A stretch of DNA of 64,000 nucleotides from Bacillota bacterium. GTDB lineage: Bacteria; Bacillota; UBA4882; UBA8346. A program made the position numbers and the translations under genes. Below are positions 17,085 through 26,629 of this stretch, in pieces (position 1 is the stretch's first letter; every line of letters begins with the position of its first letter). The stretch is taken from positions 186,001 through 250,000 of the forward strand of contig JAEZCE010000027.1 of assembly GCA_023429995.1 (NCBI GenBank), given 5' to 3'. The notes under the pieces are model-generated. The model made no database searches and had not been told where the DNA came from. It worked only from the letters and a program-made list of their open reading frames with translations.

Positions 17085-18629
17085 ATGGATTATATTCAAG
17101 AAAAAGCCCCGCCGGTGCGGGAAGATCGTTTAAAAGCCTGCAATGCATTTGGCGGTCGTTGTTGTGAACTGGCGGAAGGAGCCAAAAAAGGTTGTTTATA
17201 TGGGATTAAACGTACTTTTGCCCAGACTCAGGGTTGCCAGTTGAATTTAAGTTTGGCGATTTTAAATACGCTTCGGGATACGGTGATTATCATCCACGCG
17301 CCGATTGGCTGCGGCGGCAGTAGTGTGGCGGCTGCCGGACTGACCAAGAATTTTCAAAAGCTCCGGGATTCGAAAGCTGCCGGTTTGATTTGGCTCAATA
17401 CAAATCTTGATGAATCGGACGTCATCAAAGGTGGTGAAGCCAAGCTTCGAGAAGCGGTACTTTATGCGGACCGTGAATTCCGCCCCAGTGCTATCGTGGT
17501 TGCCAATAGTTGCGTACCGGCGTTAATCGGCGATGATTTGGACGGAATCCTGGCCCAGCTCCAGCTGGAAGTAGCTGCTAAAATTGTTCCAGTCCATTGT
17601 GAAGGTTTTAAAACGAAAATTCAGGCCAGCGCCTACGATGCCGTTTATCATGGCATATTGCGCAATTTGGTCGGAGTCCGTGAAGAAGAACAACGGATGA
17701 TTCCGGATGAACTAGAGGAATTAACTGAACAGTACAGACGGAGTAAGACCGTCAATATTCTGAATGTTTCGTCCATGAGCCGTTTTGATGAGGATGAATT
17801 GACACGCTTGGTCAAAGCGCTTGGCTTAAATGCCAGATTTCTTCCTTGTTATGCGCATCCCGATGATTTTGAGACCGTGTCCGAGGCTGCTTTAAATGTC
17901 AGTATTTGCGCCACGCATGATGATTATTTCGTGGGCCATTTATTAACCCAATTTGGTATTCCCTTTGTATTACGGGCCATTCCGATCGGGATTATGAACA
18001 CTAACAAATGGCTGCGGGATATTGCGGAATTTTTTAAAATCGAAGATATTACTGAACGTTTCATTGAAGCCGAAAACAAGGAATTGGAAACCGCGCTGGC
18101 TCCTTACCGGGAGATTCTCAAGGGAAAACGGGTCTTTCTAGCTGGCGGAGAAATCAGAACCCTTGCCAATGCCAGTTCTTTGGTGGAACTGGGATTGGAA
18201 GTGGTGGGAATGAAGGGTTATCATTATGACCAATTTGGCGACGATTTTTTGAATGATCTGAACTTGGATGACAAAGTCCTTTTTAATATTGCAACCGGCC
18301 AACCTTTTGAGCAAGCCAACTTGCTGGCAAAGTTAAAACCGGATATTTATGTCGGCCATATTGGAGGCAATGGCTGGGCCGCTAAGCAAGGCATCCCGGT
18401 ATTCCCCATTTTCGGTCAAACCGTTAATTATATGGGCTATAATGGAGTTTTTGAATTGGCCCGCAGACTGGTGAGAATACTTAAGAATCCGGTCTTCAAC
18501 CGTAATTTGGCTGAGAATACCAGTTTACCTTATTTTGAAGATTGGTATCAGCAAGATCCCTTTACGTATATCGATAAAAGTGTATTAACCGTTAAGGATC
18601 AGGGGGCAGAAGCAGTTAGCAGCAATTAA
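17085..18629 (+). CDS. Nitrogenase-like component 1, NifD-type subunit (pair 3)
   Basis: 514 aa. Three P-cluster-type cysteines in TQGCQLNLS, HAPIGCGGSS and NSCVPALIGDDLDG; the cofactor-type cysteine is in VSICATHDDYF. The position of NifD His442 is not histidine (block PVFPIFGQTVNYMGYNG). Extra N-terminal cysteines lie in GGRCCELAEGAKKGC. It is most like the D-like protein at 49710. GAGGAAGGAAGG precedes ATG 17085. It follows its K-like partner by 39 bp. The C-terminal tail beyond DWYQQDPFTYI is about 20 residues longer than in the paralogues. Confidence 0.87.
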   Translation: MDYIQEKAPPVREDRLKACNAFGGRCCELAEGAKKGCLYGIKRTFAQTQGCQLNLSLAILNTLRDTVIIIHAPIGCGGSSVAAAGLTKNFQKLRDSKAAGLIWLNTNLDESDVIKGGEAKLREAVLYADREFRPSAIVVANSCVPALIGDDLDGILAQLQLEVAAKIVPVHCEGFKTKIQASAYDAVYHGILRNLVGVREEEQRMIPDELEELTEQYRRSKTVNILNVSSMSRFDEDELTRLVKALGLNARFLPCYAHPDDFETVSEAALNVSICATHDDYFVGHLLTQFGIPFVLRAIPIGIMNTNKWLRDIAEFFKIEDITERFIEAENKELETALAPYREILKGKRVFLAGGEIRTLANASSLVELGLEVVGMKGYHYDQFGDDFLNDLNLDDKVLFNIATGQPFEQANLLAKLKPDIYVGHIGGNGWAAKQGIPVFPIFGQTVNYMGYNGVFELARRLVRILKNPVFNRNLAENTSLPYFEDWYQQDPFTYIDKSVLTVKDQGAEAVSSN

Positions 18630-18657
18630 TTATTTCACTTTTCCGGGAGGCTGGGCC

Positions 18658-20949
18658 ATGATTGAGAAGGTTTCATTCAAAATATTCGGTATGACTTGTG
18701 CTTTATGCTCGGCCATGATTGAATCGAGCCTGGAAAACTTGGATGGTATTACCAAAGTTAAAGTAAATTATGCTACCGAAAAAGCAATTTTGGAATATGA
18801 AAACACCAAAGTCCATTTACCGGATATTCAAAAAGTCATCAAACATTTAGGATTTTCCGTGCCAGAAAATGAAGTGAAGACAGACGTCATCCATGCGGTA
18901 GATCCTGGCGAAGCGGAAAGAAAACGCCTGTTATGTCAAGTGATTTTCGCCGCTTTTTTCAGTCTACCGTTAATATTAGCCATGATTTTGGGAGGGCTCG
19001 GTTTTTGCCATGATACGTTTGACCCCACCACCCAAACCAGGTGGGGAATTTTTGTGGAGTATTTACGATACAAGGCCTCAGGTTTACATGACTGGCGGTT
19101 ACAACTGATCTTGGCAACTCCGGTTCAGTTTGTCCTGGGATTTCGATTTTACAAAAACTCCTTTTATGCGTTACGCGTTAAAAAAGCCACAATGGATTTA
19201 CTGATAGTTCTGGGAACAACCGCCGCTTATTTCTATAGTTTATATATTTCACTTTTCCAGTCTTATACAGTCGTACTGGGGATGAAAAATATTTATTTTG
19301 AAGCTTCTTCAGTCATCATCACTCTGGTTTTACTGGGAAAATATTTGGAATTGATGGCGCGGGGAAGAACATCCCGAGCCATCCAAACTTTGATCGCTCT
19401 CCAACCGAAGACGGCACGGGTATTGCGAGATGGGGTTGAAACACCTATTCCAATTGAAAACGTTCGCCTCGGTGATCTTATCCAGGTAAAACCCGGTGAG
19501 CAGGTTCCAGTAGACGGGGTTATTGTCGAAGGATATTCAGCAATTGATGAATCGATGTTGACCGGCGAAAGCTTACCTGTCGACAAGAAGGCCTCGGATA
19601 TGGTGACTGGAGGAGCGCTGAACCGTTTTGGCTCGTTTACATTCAGGGCTACCGGTGTCGGAGAGCAAATGGTATTGTCGCGTATTATCGCCATGGTCGA
19701 AGAAGCTCAAAACAGTAAAGCTCCGATTCAAAAAATTGCCGATCGGGTCTGCGGTTATTTTGTTCCGGTGGTGTTAACGATATCGCTTTTCACATTTTTA
19801 TTCTGGTATTTTGTCATTTACCATCAAACCTTTTTTGTGATCGATAAACCCATTCTTTATGCAGTGGCAGTTTTGGTAGTTTCGTGCCCTTGCGCGCTTG
19901 GTTTGGCAACACCCGCCGCTTTGATGGTCGGTATGGGGAAAGGTGCTCAAAAAGGAATATTGATCAAAAACGGTGAGGAACTGGAAACAGCGAGCAAAAT
20001 CAATACGGTTGTTTTCGACAAAACCGGAACGCTCACCACCGGGAAACTGGAAGTGACAGACATTATTCTCCTCCCCACGGGGAATCGCTCACTGAATGAA
20101 GCTACAGTATTGAAAATGGCGGCGATTGCTGAAAAACAATCCGAACATCCCTTGGGTAAGGCTATCTATCACAAGGGAAAATCCGAAATTCATCAGGAAA
20201 CTTTTGATGCGCAAAAGTTCGAAGCGGTTCCCGGAAAAGGTGTTTATGCCGAAATTGACGGAGCATCCATTTGGATAGGCACTCCGAGTTGGATGGAAGA
20301 AAACCGGATAAATACCAAGGAAGCCGAGGCCAGAATTTCTGCTCTTTATGAAGAAGGGAAAACAGCAGTATTGTTTGGGATCAATCAAAAATTGGCGGCG
20401 ATCATCGCTCTTTCAGACCAGATAAAACCAAATGCGAAGGAAGTCGTGGTCACTCTCAAAAGAATGGGCATCGAGGTTTTCATGCTTACTGGAGATAACC
20501 GGAAAACCGCCCGGGCAGTCGGGAATCGCATCGGAATTCAAAAAATCATTGCCGAAGTTTTACCCCAAAATAAAGCTGCAGAAATCGAAGCTTTGAAAAA
20601 GCAGGGCCGGATCGTGGCGATGGTTGGCGATGGCATCAATGATGCTCCGGCCTTGGCTACCTCCAATGTTGGGTTGGCAATGGGAAGCGGCTCCGATGTG
20701 GCGATAGAAACGGGAGGGATCGTACTTCTGAAAGATGATTTAACTGCAATTCCAACGGCTATTCAGTTAGCCCGGCGTACGATGAGAAAAATCAAACAAA
20801 ATTTGTTTTGGGCTTTTATTTATAATCTACTGGGTATTCCGGTCGCTGCCAGCGGCAATTTAAATCCGGTGGTTGGAGCTGTGACAATGGCATTCAGCTC
20901 ACTATCCGTCCTATTGAATTCACTTAGCCTTAAAAAGTTTAAAGGATAG
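18658..20949 (+). CDS. copA: Copper-exporting P1B-type ATPase
   Basis: 763 aa. One N-terminal heavy-metal-associated domain (about 1-70) has GMTCALC, a CxxC metal site. Membrane helices follow from about residue 90. The transmembrane CPC motif is at about residue 410 (VSCPCALGLATPAA), the phosphorylation site DKTGTLTTGK at about 454, and GDGINDAPAL near the end of the ATPase core. CPC plus CxxC supports Cu(I). It lies 28 bp after the nitrogenase-like D gene with GGGAGG before ATG, so it is probably in that operon. A role in protecting Fe-S enzymes from copper, or in metal delivery, is inferred. Confidence 0.92.
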   Translation: MIEKVSFKIFGMTCALCSAMIESSLENLDGITKVKVNYATEKAILEYENTKVHLPDIQKVIKHLGFSVPENEVKTDVIHAVDPGEAERKRLLCQVIFAAFFSLPLILAMILGGLGFCHDTFDPTTQTRWGIFVEYLRYKASGLHDWRLQLILATPVQFVLGFRFYKNSFYALRVKKATMDLLIVLGTTAAYFYSLYISLFQSYTVVLGMKNIYFEASSVIITLVLLGKYLELMARGRTSRAIQTLIALQPKTARVLRDGVETPIPIENVRLGDLIQVKPGEQVPVDGVIVEGYSAIDESMLTGESLPVDKKASDMVTGGALNRFGSFTFRATGVGEQMVLSRIIAMVEEAQNSKAPIQKIADRVCGYFVPVVLTISLFTFLFWYFVIYHQTFFVIDKPILYAVAVLVVSCPCALGLATPAALMVGMGKGAQKGILIKNGEELETASKINTVVFDKTGTLTTGKLEVTDIILLPTGNRSLNEATVLKMAAIAEKQSEHPLGKAIYHKGKSEIHQETFDAQKFEAVPGKGVYAEIDGASIWIGTPSWMEENRINTKEAEARISALYEEGKTAVLFGINQKLAAIIALSDQIKPNAKEVVVTLKRMGIEVFMLTGDNRKTARAVGNRIGIQKIIAEVLPQNKAAEIEALKKQGRIVAMVGDGINDAPALATSNVGLAMGSGSDVAIETGGIVLLKDDLTAIPTAIQLARRTMRKIKQNLFWAFIYNLLGIPVAASGNLNPVVGAVTMAFSSLSVLLNSLSLKKFKG

Positions 20950-20960
20950 GAAAGAGAACC

Positions 20961-22181
20961 ATGCAGGAAAAAGTTATTTCGAACCCGGATGATAGAGGTA
21001 ATTCGAATTTGAAGACGACTGAGAACCCGAAGAAAGGTTTGAAGCTTTCAATCGGCATCTTGGCGATCCTGATCGTCGGCATTATTGTGACGTTGGCATT
21101 GCATGTAAATGCTTTGGGATTTTTAAAGAAACTTTGGATGCTTCAGGAGTATGTAAATTTTCTTCCCAGCCTCGGAAAACATAGCGGGTTTGGTTTGTTG
21201 TTTGTGCTTGGATTGTTAACCTCCTTTCATTGCCTTGGCATGTGCGGTGGAATTATAATTTCCCAAACTATCAACGATTCAACCGGAATGAAGAAAGACA
21301 AGGCCGGAGCATGGATTTATCCTACTTTATTATATAATTCGGGCCGGGTGATTGCCTATACTTTGGTCGGAGCTGTTATTGGGGGAATAGGGCAGGCTGT
21401 TACTTTGATGGGCATTTGGAAAGGTATCGTTCCTTTTATCGGGGGCTTATTTATGTTGATCATGGGGATCAACCTTTTAGGTGTTTTCCCCCAGTTAAGG
21501 CGTTTCAATTTAAGTATGCCCGCTTTTGCCTTTAAAAAAATTCGCAGTCATCATTATGGCCCATTTTTTATCGGAATCCTGAATGGCTTGATGCCTTGCG
21601 GACCGTTACAAATTGTCCAACTCTATGCCCTCAGTACCGGAAGTGTGGTTTTTGGGGCGCTATCGATGTTTAGTTTTGCAATGGGAACCGTACCGCTATT
21701 ATTTTCTTTTGGAGTTCTTTCTACCAAGCTCAATAAAAATAATACGGGTTGGATTTTGAAAATCAGCGCCATTCTTGTAATTATTCTTGGGTTGGTAATG
21801 ATGGGAAGAGGTCTGGCTCTTTCCGGAGTGAAGGCTTTTCCAGACCAAAACGTGATCAGTGCTGACACCCGTATATCTCATATTGAAGGGAACTTTCAAA
21901 TGGTCACCACCTCCATTCTGTCTGATCGGTTCCCTGCGATTGCGGTTCAAAAAGCCATTCCGGTCCGGTGGATTATCAAAGTTAACCGCGACAATCTAAA
22001 CGGGTGCAATGAAACAATCACCATTCCCAAATTGAAAATCGAACGAAAATTGCAGGTCGGAGATAATTTAATTGAATTTACACCCCGTGAAACCGGGGAA
22101 ATTGTTTATACCTGTTGGATGGGAATGATCAAAAGCAAAATTACCGTGGTCGAAAATATTAAAGAATTAAAATTTAAATAA
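20961..22181 (+). CDS. SafE/TauE-like (DsbD_2/UreH-type) membrane protein with C-terminal cupredoxin-like domain
   Basis: 406 aa. After one N-terminal helix the core has the duplicated membrane motif TSFHCLGMCGGIIISQ and NGLMPCGPLQIVQLYALS, typical of the urease-accessory/sulfite-exporter-like family found beside CopA. The last ~100 residues form a cupredoxin-like domain with Cys in NLNGCNETI and CWMGM near the end, which could bind copper outside the membrane. It starts 11 bp after copA. The family name is misleading as to substrate: copper handling is more likely here than sulfite export. Confidence 0.75.
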   Translation: MQEKVISNPDDRGNSNLKTTENPKKGLKLSIGILAILIVGIIVTLALHVNALGFLKKLWMLQEYVNFLPSLGKHSGFGLLFVLGLLTSFHCLGMCGGIIISQTINDSTGMKKDKAGAWIYPTLLYNSGRVIAYTLVGAVIGGIGQAVTLMGIWKGIVPFIGGLFMLIMGINLLGVFPQLRRFNLSMPAFAFKKIRSHHYGPFFIGILNGLMPCGPLQIVQLYALSTGSVVFGALSMFSFAMGTVPLLFSFGVLSTKLNKNNTGWILKISAILVIILGLVMMGRGLALSGVKAFPDQNVISADTRISHIEGNFQMVTTSILSDRFPAIAVQKAIPVRWIIKVNRDNLNGCNETITIPKLKIERKLQVGDNLIEFTPRETGEIVYTCWMGMIKSKITVVENIKELKFK

Positions 22182-23146
22182 TGGATAAGGAGGTGAATCA
22201 TATTTTACTGAATCAATGGCTAAACGAAGATTTGCCTGAAGTTACCAAAGCATTGGAAAATATCAATGAAAATCATTTTTTTAAAGAAAGAACCATTGGA
22301 TTTGCAGGAAAAGAAAGAGTATATATAGTTCTCCATCATATCCGCTCCGCTTTATTTCCCGGAGTATATGAAAAATATCCGATTGATGAATCCAGAGTCA
22401 ATATTTTGATTGGAAATAATTTGCGCATTGCTGCAGTTGAACTCAGCATGCTGATTCAAAAAGCATTTATCAATATTTGCACCAAGCCAGAAAAAAATTC
22501 CCGGGATAGTTGCTCGGAATGCGGAGAACGGGCTCATGAAATAACAATCCAGCTGATGAAATTGCTTCCGGAAATTCGGGAAAAACTGCATACCGACATT
22601 CAGGCGGCTTATAATGGAGATCCGGCAGCGCTTTCAACTGAAGAGATTTTGTTAAGTTATCCGGCAATTGAGGCGATCAGTATTTACCGGATTGCTCATG
22701 AATTATATCAACAAGAAGTTCCGTTGATTCCCAGGATAATGACTGAATATGCCCACCAATTGACGGGAATCGATATTCATCCCGGAGCGGGTATCAGCGA
22801 GTCATTTTTTATCGACCATGGTACTGGAGTCGTTATTGGCGAGACTTGTATGATTGGGAAGAATGTAAAGCTCTATCAAGGAGTAACGCTGGGCGCGAAA
22901 AGTTTTCCACTGGATGGGGGAGGCAACCCGATAAAGAAAATCAAACGGCACCCAGATATTGAGGATAATGTGATAATCTATGCCGGTGCTACGATTTTAG
23001 GTGGTGATACGGTTATCGGACACGATTCGGAAATCGGAGGCAACGTTTGGTTGACTCATTCAACACCGCCATATTCAAAAGTTTATAATGTTCAACCCTC
23101 TCCGGTTATTAAACCGAAAAATTTTATTCCGGATTTTTCAGTTTAG
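22181..23146 (+). CDS. cysE: Serine O-acetyltransferase (EpsC/CysE type)
   Basis: Up to 321 aa. The C-terminal left-handed beta-helix has HPGAGISESFFIDHGTG, VVIGETCMIGKNVKLYQGVT and GATILGGDTVIGH, diagnostic for serine acetyltransferases, which make O-acetylserine for cysteine synthesis. The long N-terminal part with a CSEC cluster is the EpsC-type extension. ATG 22181 overlaps the preceding TAA, but AAGGAGGTG at 22187-22195 suggests that translation may start about 8 bp further on at a non-ATG codon, so the exact start is uncertain. It links the copper genes to the sulfur theme. Confidence 0.85.
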   Translation: MDKEVNHILLNQWLNEDLPEVTKALENINENHFFKERTIGFAGKERVYIVLHHIRSALFPGVYEKYPIDESRVNILIGNNLRIAAVELSMLIQKAFINICTKPEKNSRDSCSECGERAHEITIQLMKLLPEIREKLHTDIQAAYNGDPAALSTEEILLSYPAIEAISIYRIAHELYQQEVPLIPRIMTEYAHQLTGIDIHPGAGISESFFIDHGTGVVIGETCMIGKNVKLYQGVTLGAKSFPLDGGGNPIKKIKRHPDIEDNVIIYAGATILGGDTVIGHDSEIGGNVWLTHSTPPYSKVYNVQPSPVIKPKNFIPDFSV

Positions 23147-23180
23147 CAATATAGTTAATCAAGTAAAGGAGTGAAGAAAA

Positions 23181-23891
23181 ATGAAACGAAAAGGAAAACG
23201 GTTTTATTTATGGATGGTATTATTAGTTTCTTTGGCTATCTCCGGCGTTGGGTCCGGCTGGAATCCGGCGTTTAAAGTTGAGGCGATGGCAATGCCTCAA
23301 GACTATGAAGGGTATCTGACAACAGCTCATTCAGCAAATATGCATGATGACCCGGAGAAGATCACCAAGGAATGCATATTGATGCCGGAATGCGCCGCCA
23401 GCGGTTATGGTGTTTCCGTCAAACAAGCCGATGGTACCTACAAATTTTATAAATTTGACACCAAGGGTCAGGAACTGGCCAAAGATATTCTGGTTAAAAC
23501 TAAAAGGGACGCCGGGATTCAGATTATAGCCACAGGTATATTGGAGGAAGGCACTTTAAAAATTTCAGCTCTGTCGGAAAAGATCAAAGAAGCCCCGGAG
23601 GTTGTGGAATTAACAGGATGGTTGATTGATAAATGTTGCAGTGGAACGACTGATCCGGCTAAGCATACGTTGAAGTGCCTGCAAATGGAATCATGCGCTG
23701 CGACCGGGTATGGAATCCTGGTTTCTCAAACCAACGGCTCTTTCAAGTTTTATAAATTCGATCCCCAGGGTCATAAGCGGGCTGTGGAATATGTGAAAAA
23801 AGCAACTAAAAAAGATAACATCGCGATTACAGTCAAAGGAACTTGGGATGGAGACATTTTGAAAGTGGCTTCATTGGCGGAAAAGAATTAA
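23181..23891 (+). CDS. Exported Cys-rich protein with two tandem repeats
   Basis: 236 aa. A signal peptide covers about residues 1-37 with no lipobox cysteine. The mature part is two copies of one ~90-residue unit. Each has a start GYL/GWL, a KEC/LKC, CILMPECAASGYGV or CLQMESCAATGYGI, then YKFYKFD and a hydrophobic end. The conserved Cys and Met residues could bind a metal such as copper, fitting copA and the cupredoxin-domain protein upstream. I do not know a named function. It is the last gene before leader copy 3. Confidence 0.75.
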   Translation: MKRKGKRFYLWMVLLVSLAISGVGSGWNPAFKVEAMAMPQDYEGYLTTAHSANMHDDPEKITKECILMPECAASGYGVSVKQADGTYKFYKFDTKGQELAKDILVKTKRDAGIQIIATGILEEGTLKISALSEKIKEAPEVVELTGWLIDKCCSGTTDPAKHTLKCLQMESCAATGYGILVSQTNGSFKFYKFDPQGHKRAVEYVKKATKKDNIAITVKGTWDGDILKVASLAEKN

Positions 23892-23973
23892 AGATATAAA
23901 AAAATTGTTACAGTGGAACTTTCACCAATGAGCTTTGCTTGCGAGCAAACCATATTTCCGTTGAAAGTCTTTG

Positions 23974-24040
23974 TTATAAGCTGGACTGACTAGAAAACTA
24001 GAGGCCATAATCTGGGAATTAACTTGGATTATGGCCTTTT
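23974..24040 (+). promoter_or_regulatory. Conserved antiterminator/terminator leader, copy 3
   Basis: CTAG (23990-23993), AAAA, CTAG (23998-24001). Outer pairs are CU with AG, GG (23983-23984) with CC (24005-24006), and UUAU (23974-23977) with AUAA (24007-24010); the 5' sequence differs from other copies but still pairs. The terminator GGCCATAATC ... GATTATGGCC ends in TTTT. No clear promoter or ATAGGAAT box was found just upstream, unlike the other copies. The 24044-24235 stretch before the SerC gene shows no further feature. Confidence 0.66.
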
Positions 24041-24248
24041 GTTATCCATTAATAAATTTTTTGCCCTCACTATCAATTCTTTTCTTTATGGAAAATGCAG
24101 TTCTTTTGTTGCGGCTTTCATGAAATTGTACGGAATACAGCGGATAGTGATCTTTTTTTATTTTTGCCGGCCATAGAGAGCACTTTTGCCACCTGGATGA
24201 ATACTTTTATCCCAATGGTTAGTACTGGAAACGGAAGGAGAATTTCAA

Positions 24249-25361
24249 TTGAGACCAAGTAACAAGCCGAAAAACCCTTGTTTTTCATCAGGGCCTTGCG
24301 CAAAATATCCCGGCTTCAACTTCGATGTATTCAAAAATGCCCTGCTGGGTCGCTCGCATCGCAGCCGGTTAGGTAAAGCAAAATTATTGGAAGCCATCGA
24401 AAAAACCAAGAAATTGCTGGAGTTACCCCCTGATTATCTGCTGGGGATTGTCCCAGGTTCCGACACCGGAGCAATCGAAATGGCTATATGGAATCTACTG
24501 GGTGCCCGAGGAGTCGATGTAATTTATTTCGAATCCTTCGGGAAATCCTGGGCCGGCGATACCAAAGATCAGTTGAAGCTGGAGGATGTCCAATTTATTT
24601 CTGCCGAATATGGGGAATTGCCTGATTTATCAAAGGTGAATTTTGATCATGATGTGGTTTTTACCTGGAATGGAACGACCAGTGGTGTTAAAATTCCCGA
24701 CGGTGACTGGATCCCCGATCAACGAAAAGGACTAACGATTTGTGATGCCACTTCTGCGGTTTATGCCATGGAAATTCCCTGGCCTAAAATTGATGTGGCT
24801 ACCTTTTCATGGCAAAAGGTATTGGGAGGCGAAGCGGCTCATGGAATGATAATTTTATCGCCTCGGGCCGTGAAACATCTTGAAAGCTACACACCAACCT
24901 GGCCGATTCCTAAACTATTCCAATTAAAGAAAGGAAATCAACTCAACCAAGCGATTTTTGAAGCTTCTCCTATCAACACTGTTTCCCTGTTATGCATTGA
25001 AGATTACTTAGCGGCGCTGAAATGGGCGGAATCTATCGGTGGTTTGCCAAGCCTGATCAAACGCAGCAATGAAAATCTTAGAGTCATCGAAAATTTCGTT
25101 GAAAAACATGAATGGATCGAATTTTTGGCGGCTCGAAAAGAAATTTGTTCCAATACCAGTGTTTGCCGAAAATTGAACCTGATACCCGATAAAATCAAAA
25201 AATTGGTGGAATTATTGAAAAATGAAGGAGTGGCATATGATTTCGCTTCCTACCGGGAAGCACCGCCTGGGCTCCGCTTTTGGTGTGGAGCCACCATAGA
25301 ACGGCAAGATGTAGAAATCATGGTCCAATGGTTAGACTGGGGCTACCATGAAATCAAGTAA
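24249..25361 (+). CDS. serC: Phosphoserine aminotransferase (class V)
   Basis: 370 aa class V PLP enzyme. RPSNKPKNPCFSSGPCAKYPG and the lysine block ATFSWQKVLGGEAAHG match the SerC form found in alphaproteobacteria and methanogens rather than the short enterobacterial type. TWNGTTSGVKIP and CDATSAVYAMEIPW bind the cofactor and substrate. It makes phosphoserine from 3-phosphohydroxypyruvate, supplying serine for O-acetylserine. Start is TTG 24249 with GGAAGGAG upstream; no ATG lies nearby in frame. It is preceded by leader copy 3. Confidence 0.85.
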   Translation: MRPSNKPKNPCFSSGPCAKYPGFNFDVFKNALLGRSHRSRLGKAKLLEAIEKTKKLLELPPDYLLGIVPGSDTGAIEMAIWNLLGARGVDVIYFESFGKSWAGDTKDQLKLEDVQFISAEYGELPDLSKVNFDHDVVFTWNGTTSGVKIPDGDWIPDQRKGLTICDATSAVYAMEIPWPKIDVATFSWQKVLGGEAAHGMIILSPRAVKHLESYTPTWPIPKLFQLKKGNQLNQAIFEASPINTVSLLCIEDYLAALKWAESIGGLPSLIKRSNENLRVIENFVEKHEWIEFLAARKEICSNTSVCRKLNLIPDKIKKLVELLKNEGVAYDFASYREAPPGLRFWCGATIERQDVEIMVQWLDWGYHEIK

Positions 25362-25393
25362 TCGCTGTCGCTCATGCTGCTATTAGATAGATA

Positions 25394-25430
25394 GTCCGTT
25401 TCTTTTACGATTGACAACGGACCCTTTTTT
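25394..25430 (+). terminator. Intrinsic terminator after serC
   Basis: GTCCGTT (25394-25400) pairs with AACGGAC (25416-25422), followed by CC and a run of T. The loop and 3' arm contain the TTGACA (25411-25416) of the next promoter, so the terminator and the next -35 share bases. Confidence 0.75.
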
Positions 25431-25458
25431 TTATAAAATATTCCAAACAGATAGGAAA
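25411..25458 (+). promoter_or_regulatory. Promoter with ATAGGAAT-like box for the M20 hydrolase
   Basis: TTGACA 25411-25416, 17 bp, TAAAAT 25434-25439, then ATAGGAAA at 25451-25458. No leader hairpin follows. Confidence 0.7.
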
Positions 25459-25495
25459 ACTTACAATTACTCATGTGAATAGAAGGAATCCCTCA

Positions 25496-26629
25496 ATGGA
25501 TCTACAACAGCGGTTAACTCAATATCGACGGGAATTACACCGTTTTCCCGAGCTTTCCATGGAAGAATATCAAACAACCGGACGTATCAAGGAATGGTTA
25601 TCCGATGCCGGGATCATTATTTTGGACTTTGCTTTAAAAGTCGGTGTTGTGGCGGAAGTACAGGGTAAATTGCCTGGCCCGACTATTGCTCTGCGGGCCG
25701 ATATTGATGCTTTACCCATTACCGAACAATCCGGTATGAAGTTTTCTTCCGAGAATCCCGGCGTTATGCATGCTTGCGGCCATGATTTTCACACCGCCGT
25801 GATGTTGGGCACCGCTATTTTGCTGCAGCAAGAACGTGAACGGTTAAAGGGCACGGTTCGTTTTATATTTCAGCCGGCCGAGGAATCCGCTGCCGGTGCT
25901 AAATGCCTGACAGGACAGGGTGTGCTGGAAGGAGTCGAAGCGATATTTGGATTTCATAACCGTCCCAATCTACCGGTGGGAGTCGTTGGCGTTCGTGAAG
26001 GGGCGCTGATGGCCAGTGTCGATCGTTTCGTAATGACTGTAACGGGGATCAGCGGACATGCCGGGATGCCGGAGAACTGTATTGATCCGATTGTTGTCGG
26101 CAGTCAGATTGTGTTGGCTATACAAACTATTATTAGTCGTAAAATCAGCGCCTTTGATAATGCCGTAATTAGTGTCACCCGTTTTTCTTCCGGCAATACC
26201 TGGAACGTAATACCCGGAGAAGCGCATTTGGAAGGCACAGTTCGCACTTTTCAGAAAGAGGTCCGCGAAAAAATTCCTGACTTGCTTCGTAATCTCGTCA
26301 GCGATATCGCCTCTGCCAATGGAGCCCAAGTCCGGTTTGAGTGGTATGAATACCTTCCTATGGTTAATAATTCAGCGATTTTTACATCATTGATAAAAGA
26401 AACGGCACAGGAGGAAGGGCTCCCGGTGGTTGAGGCGGAACCAAGCTTGGGCGGTGAAGATTTCGCTCTTTATCAGGAGATGATTCCGGGCTTTTTTATA
26501 TGGATGGGTGTCGAGGGCGAACATGAATGGCATCATCCAGCATACTGCCTTTCTGAGGAGGCTTTAAGCGTTTCTGCCCGTTATTTTGCCCATCTAGCCC
26601 AGAAAATTTTGGATAAGTGGCCTGACTAA
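25496..26629 (+). CDS. M20 family amidohydrolase (N-acyl amino acid deacetylase type)
   Basis: About 377 aa. Di-metal site motifs are ALRADIDALPI, MHACGHDFHTA, QPAEESAAGA and EHEWHHPAY. The layout is that of hippurate hydrolase / N-acetyl-amino-acid deacetylases, a family that includes the CymR-regulated N-acetylcysteine deacetylase of Bacillus. AGAAGGA fits ATG 25496; GTG 25475 in the same frame is less likely. It is alone behind a box-controlled promoter, which supports a role in releasing cysteine or methionine from N-acyl forms (inference). Confidence 0.85.
   Translation: MDLQQRLTQYRRELHRFPELSMEEYQTTGRIKEWLSDAGIIILDFALKVGVVAEVQGKLPGPTIALRADIDALPITEQSGMKFSSENPGVMHACGHDFHTAVMLGTAILLQQERERLKGTVRFIFQPAEESAAGAKCLTGQGVLEGVEAIFGFHNRPNLPVGVVGVREGALMASVDRFVMTVTGISGHAGMPENCIDPIVVGSQIVLAIQTIISRKISAFDNAVISVTRFSSGNTWNVIPGEAHLEGTVRTFQKEVREKIPDLLRNLVSDIASANGAQVRFEWYEYLPMVNNSAIFTSLIKETAQEEGLPVVEAEPSLGGEDFALYQEMIPGFFIWMGVEGEHEWHHPAYCLSEEALSVSARYFAHLAQKILDKWPD

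Noticed and set aside
20961..22181. Sulfite or sulfoacetate exporter based on the family name
   Set aside because: The Cys motifs and cupredoxin-like tail, and its place right after copA, fit copper handling better.
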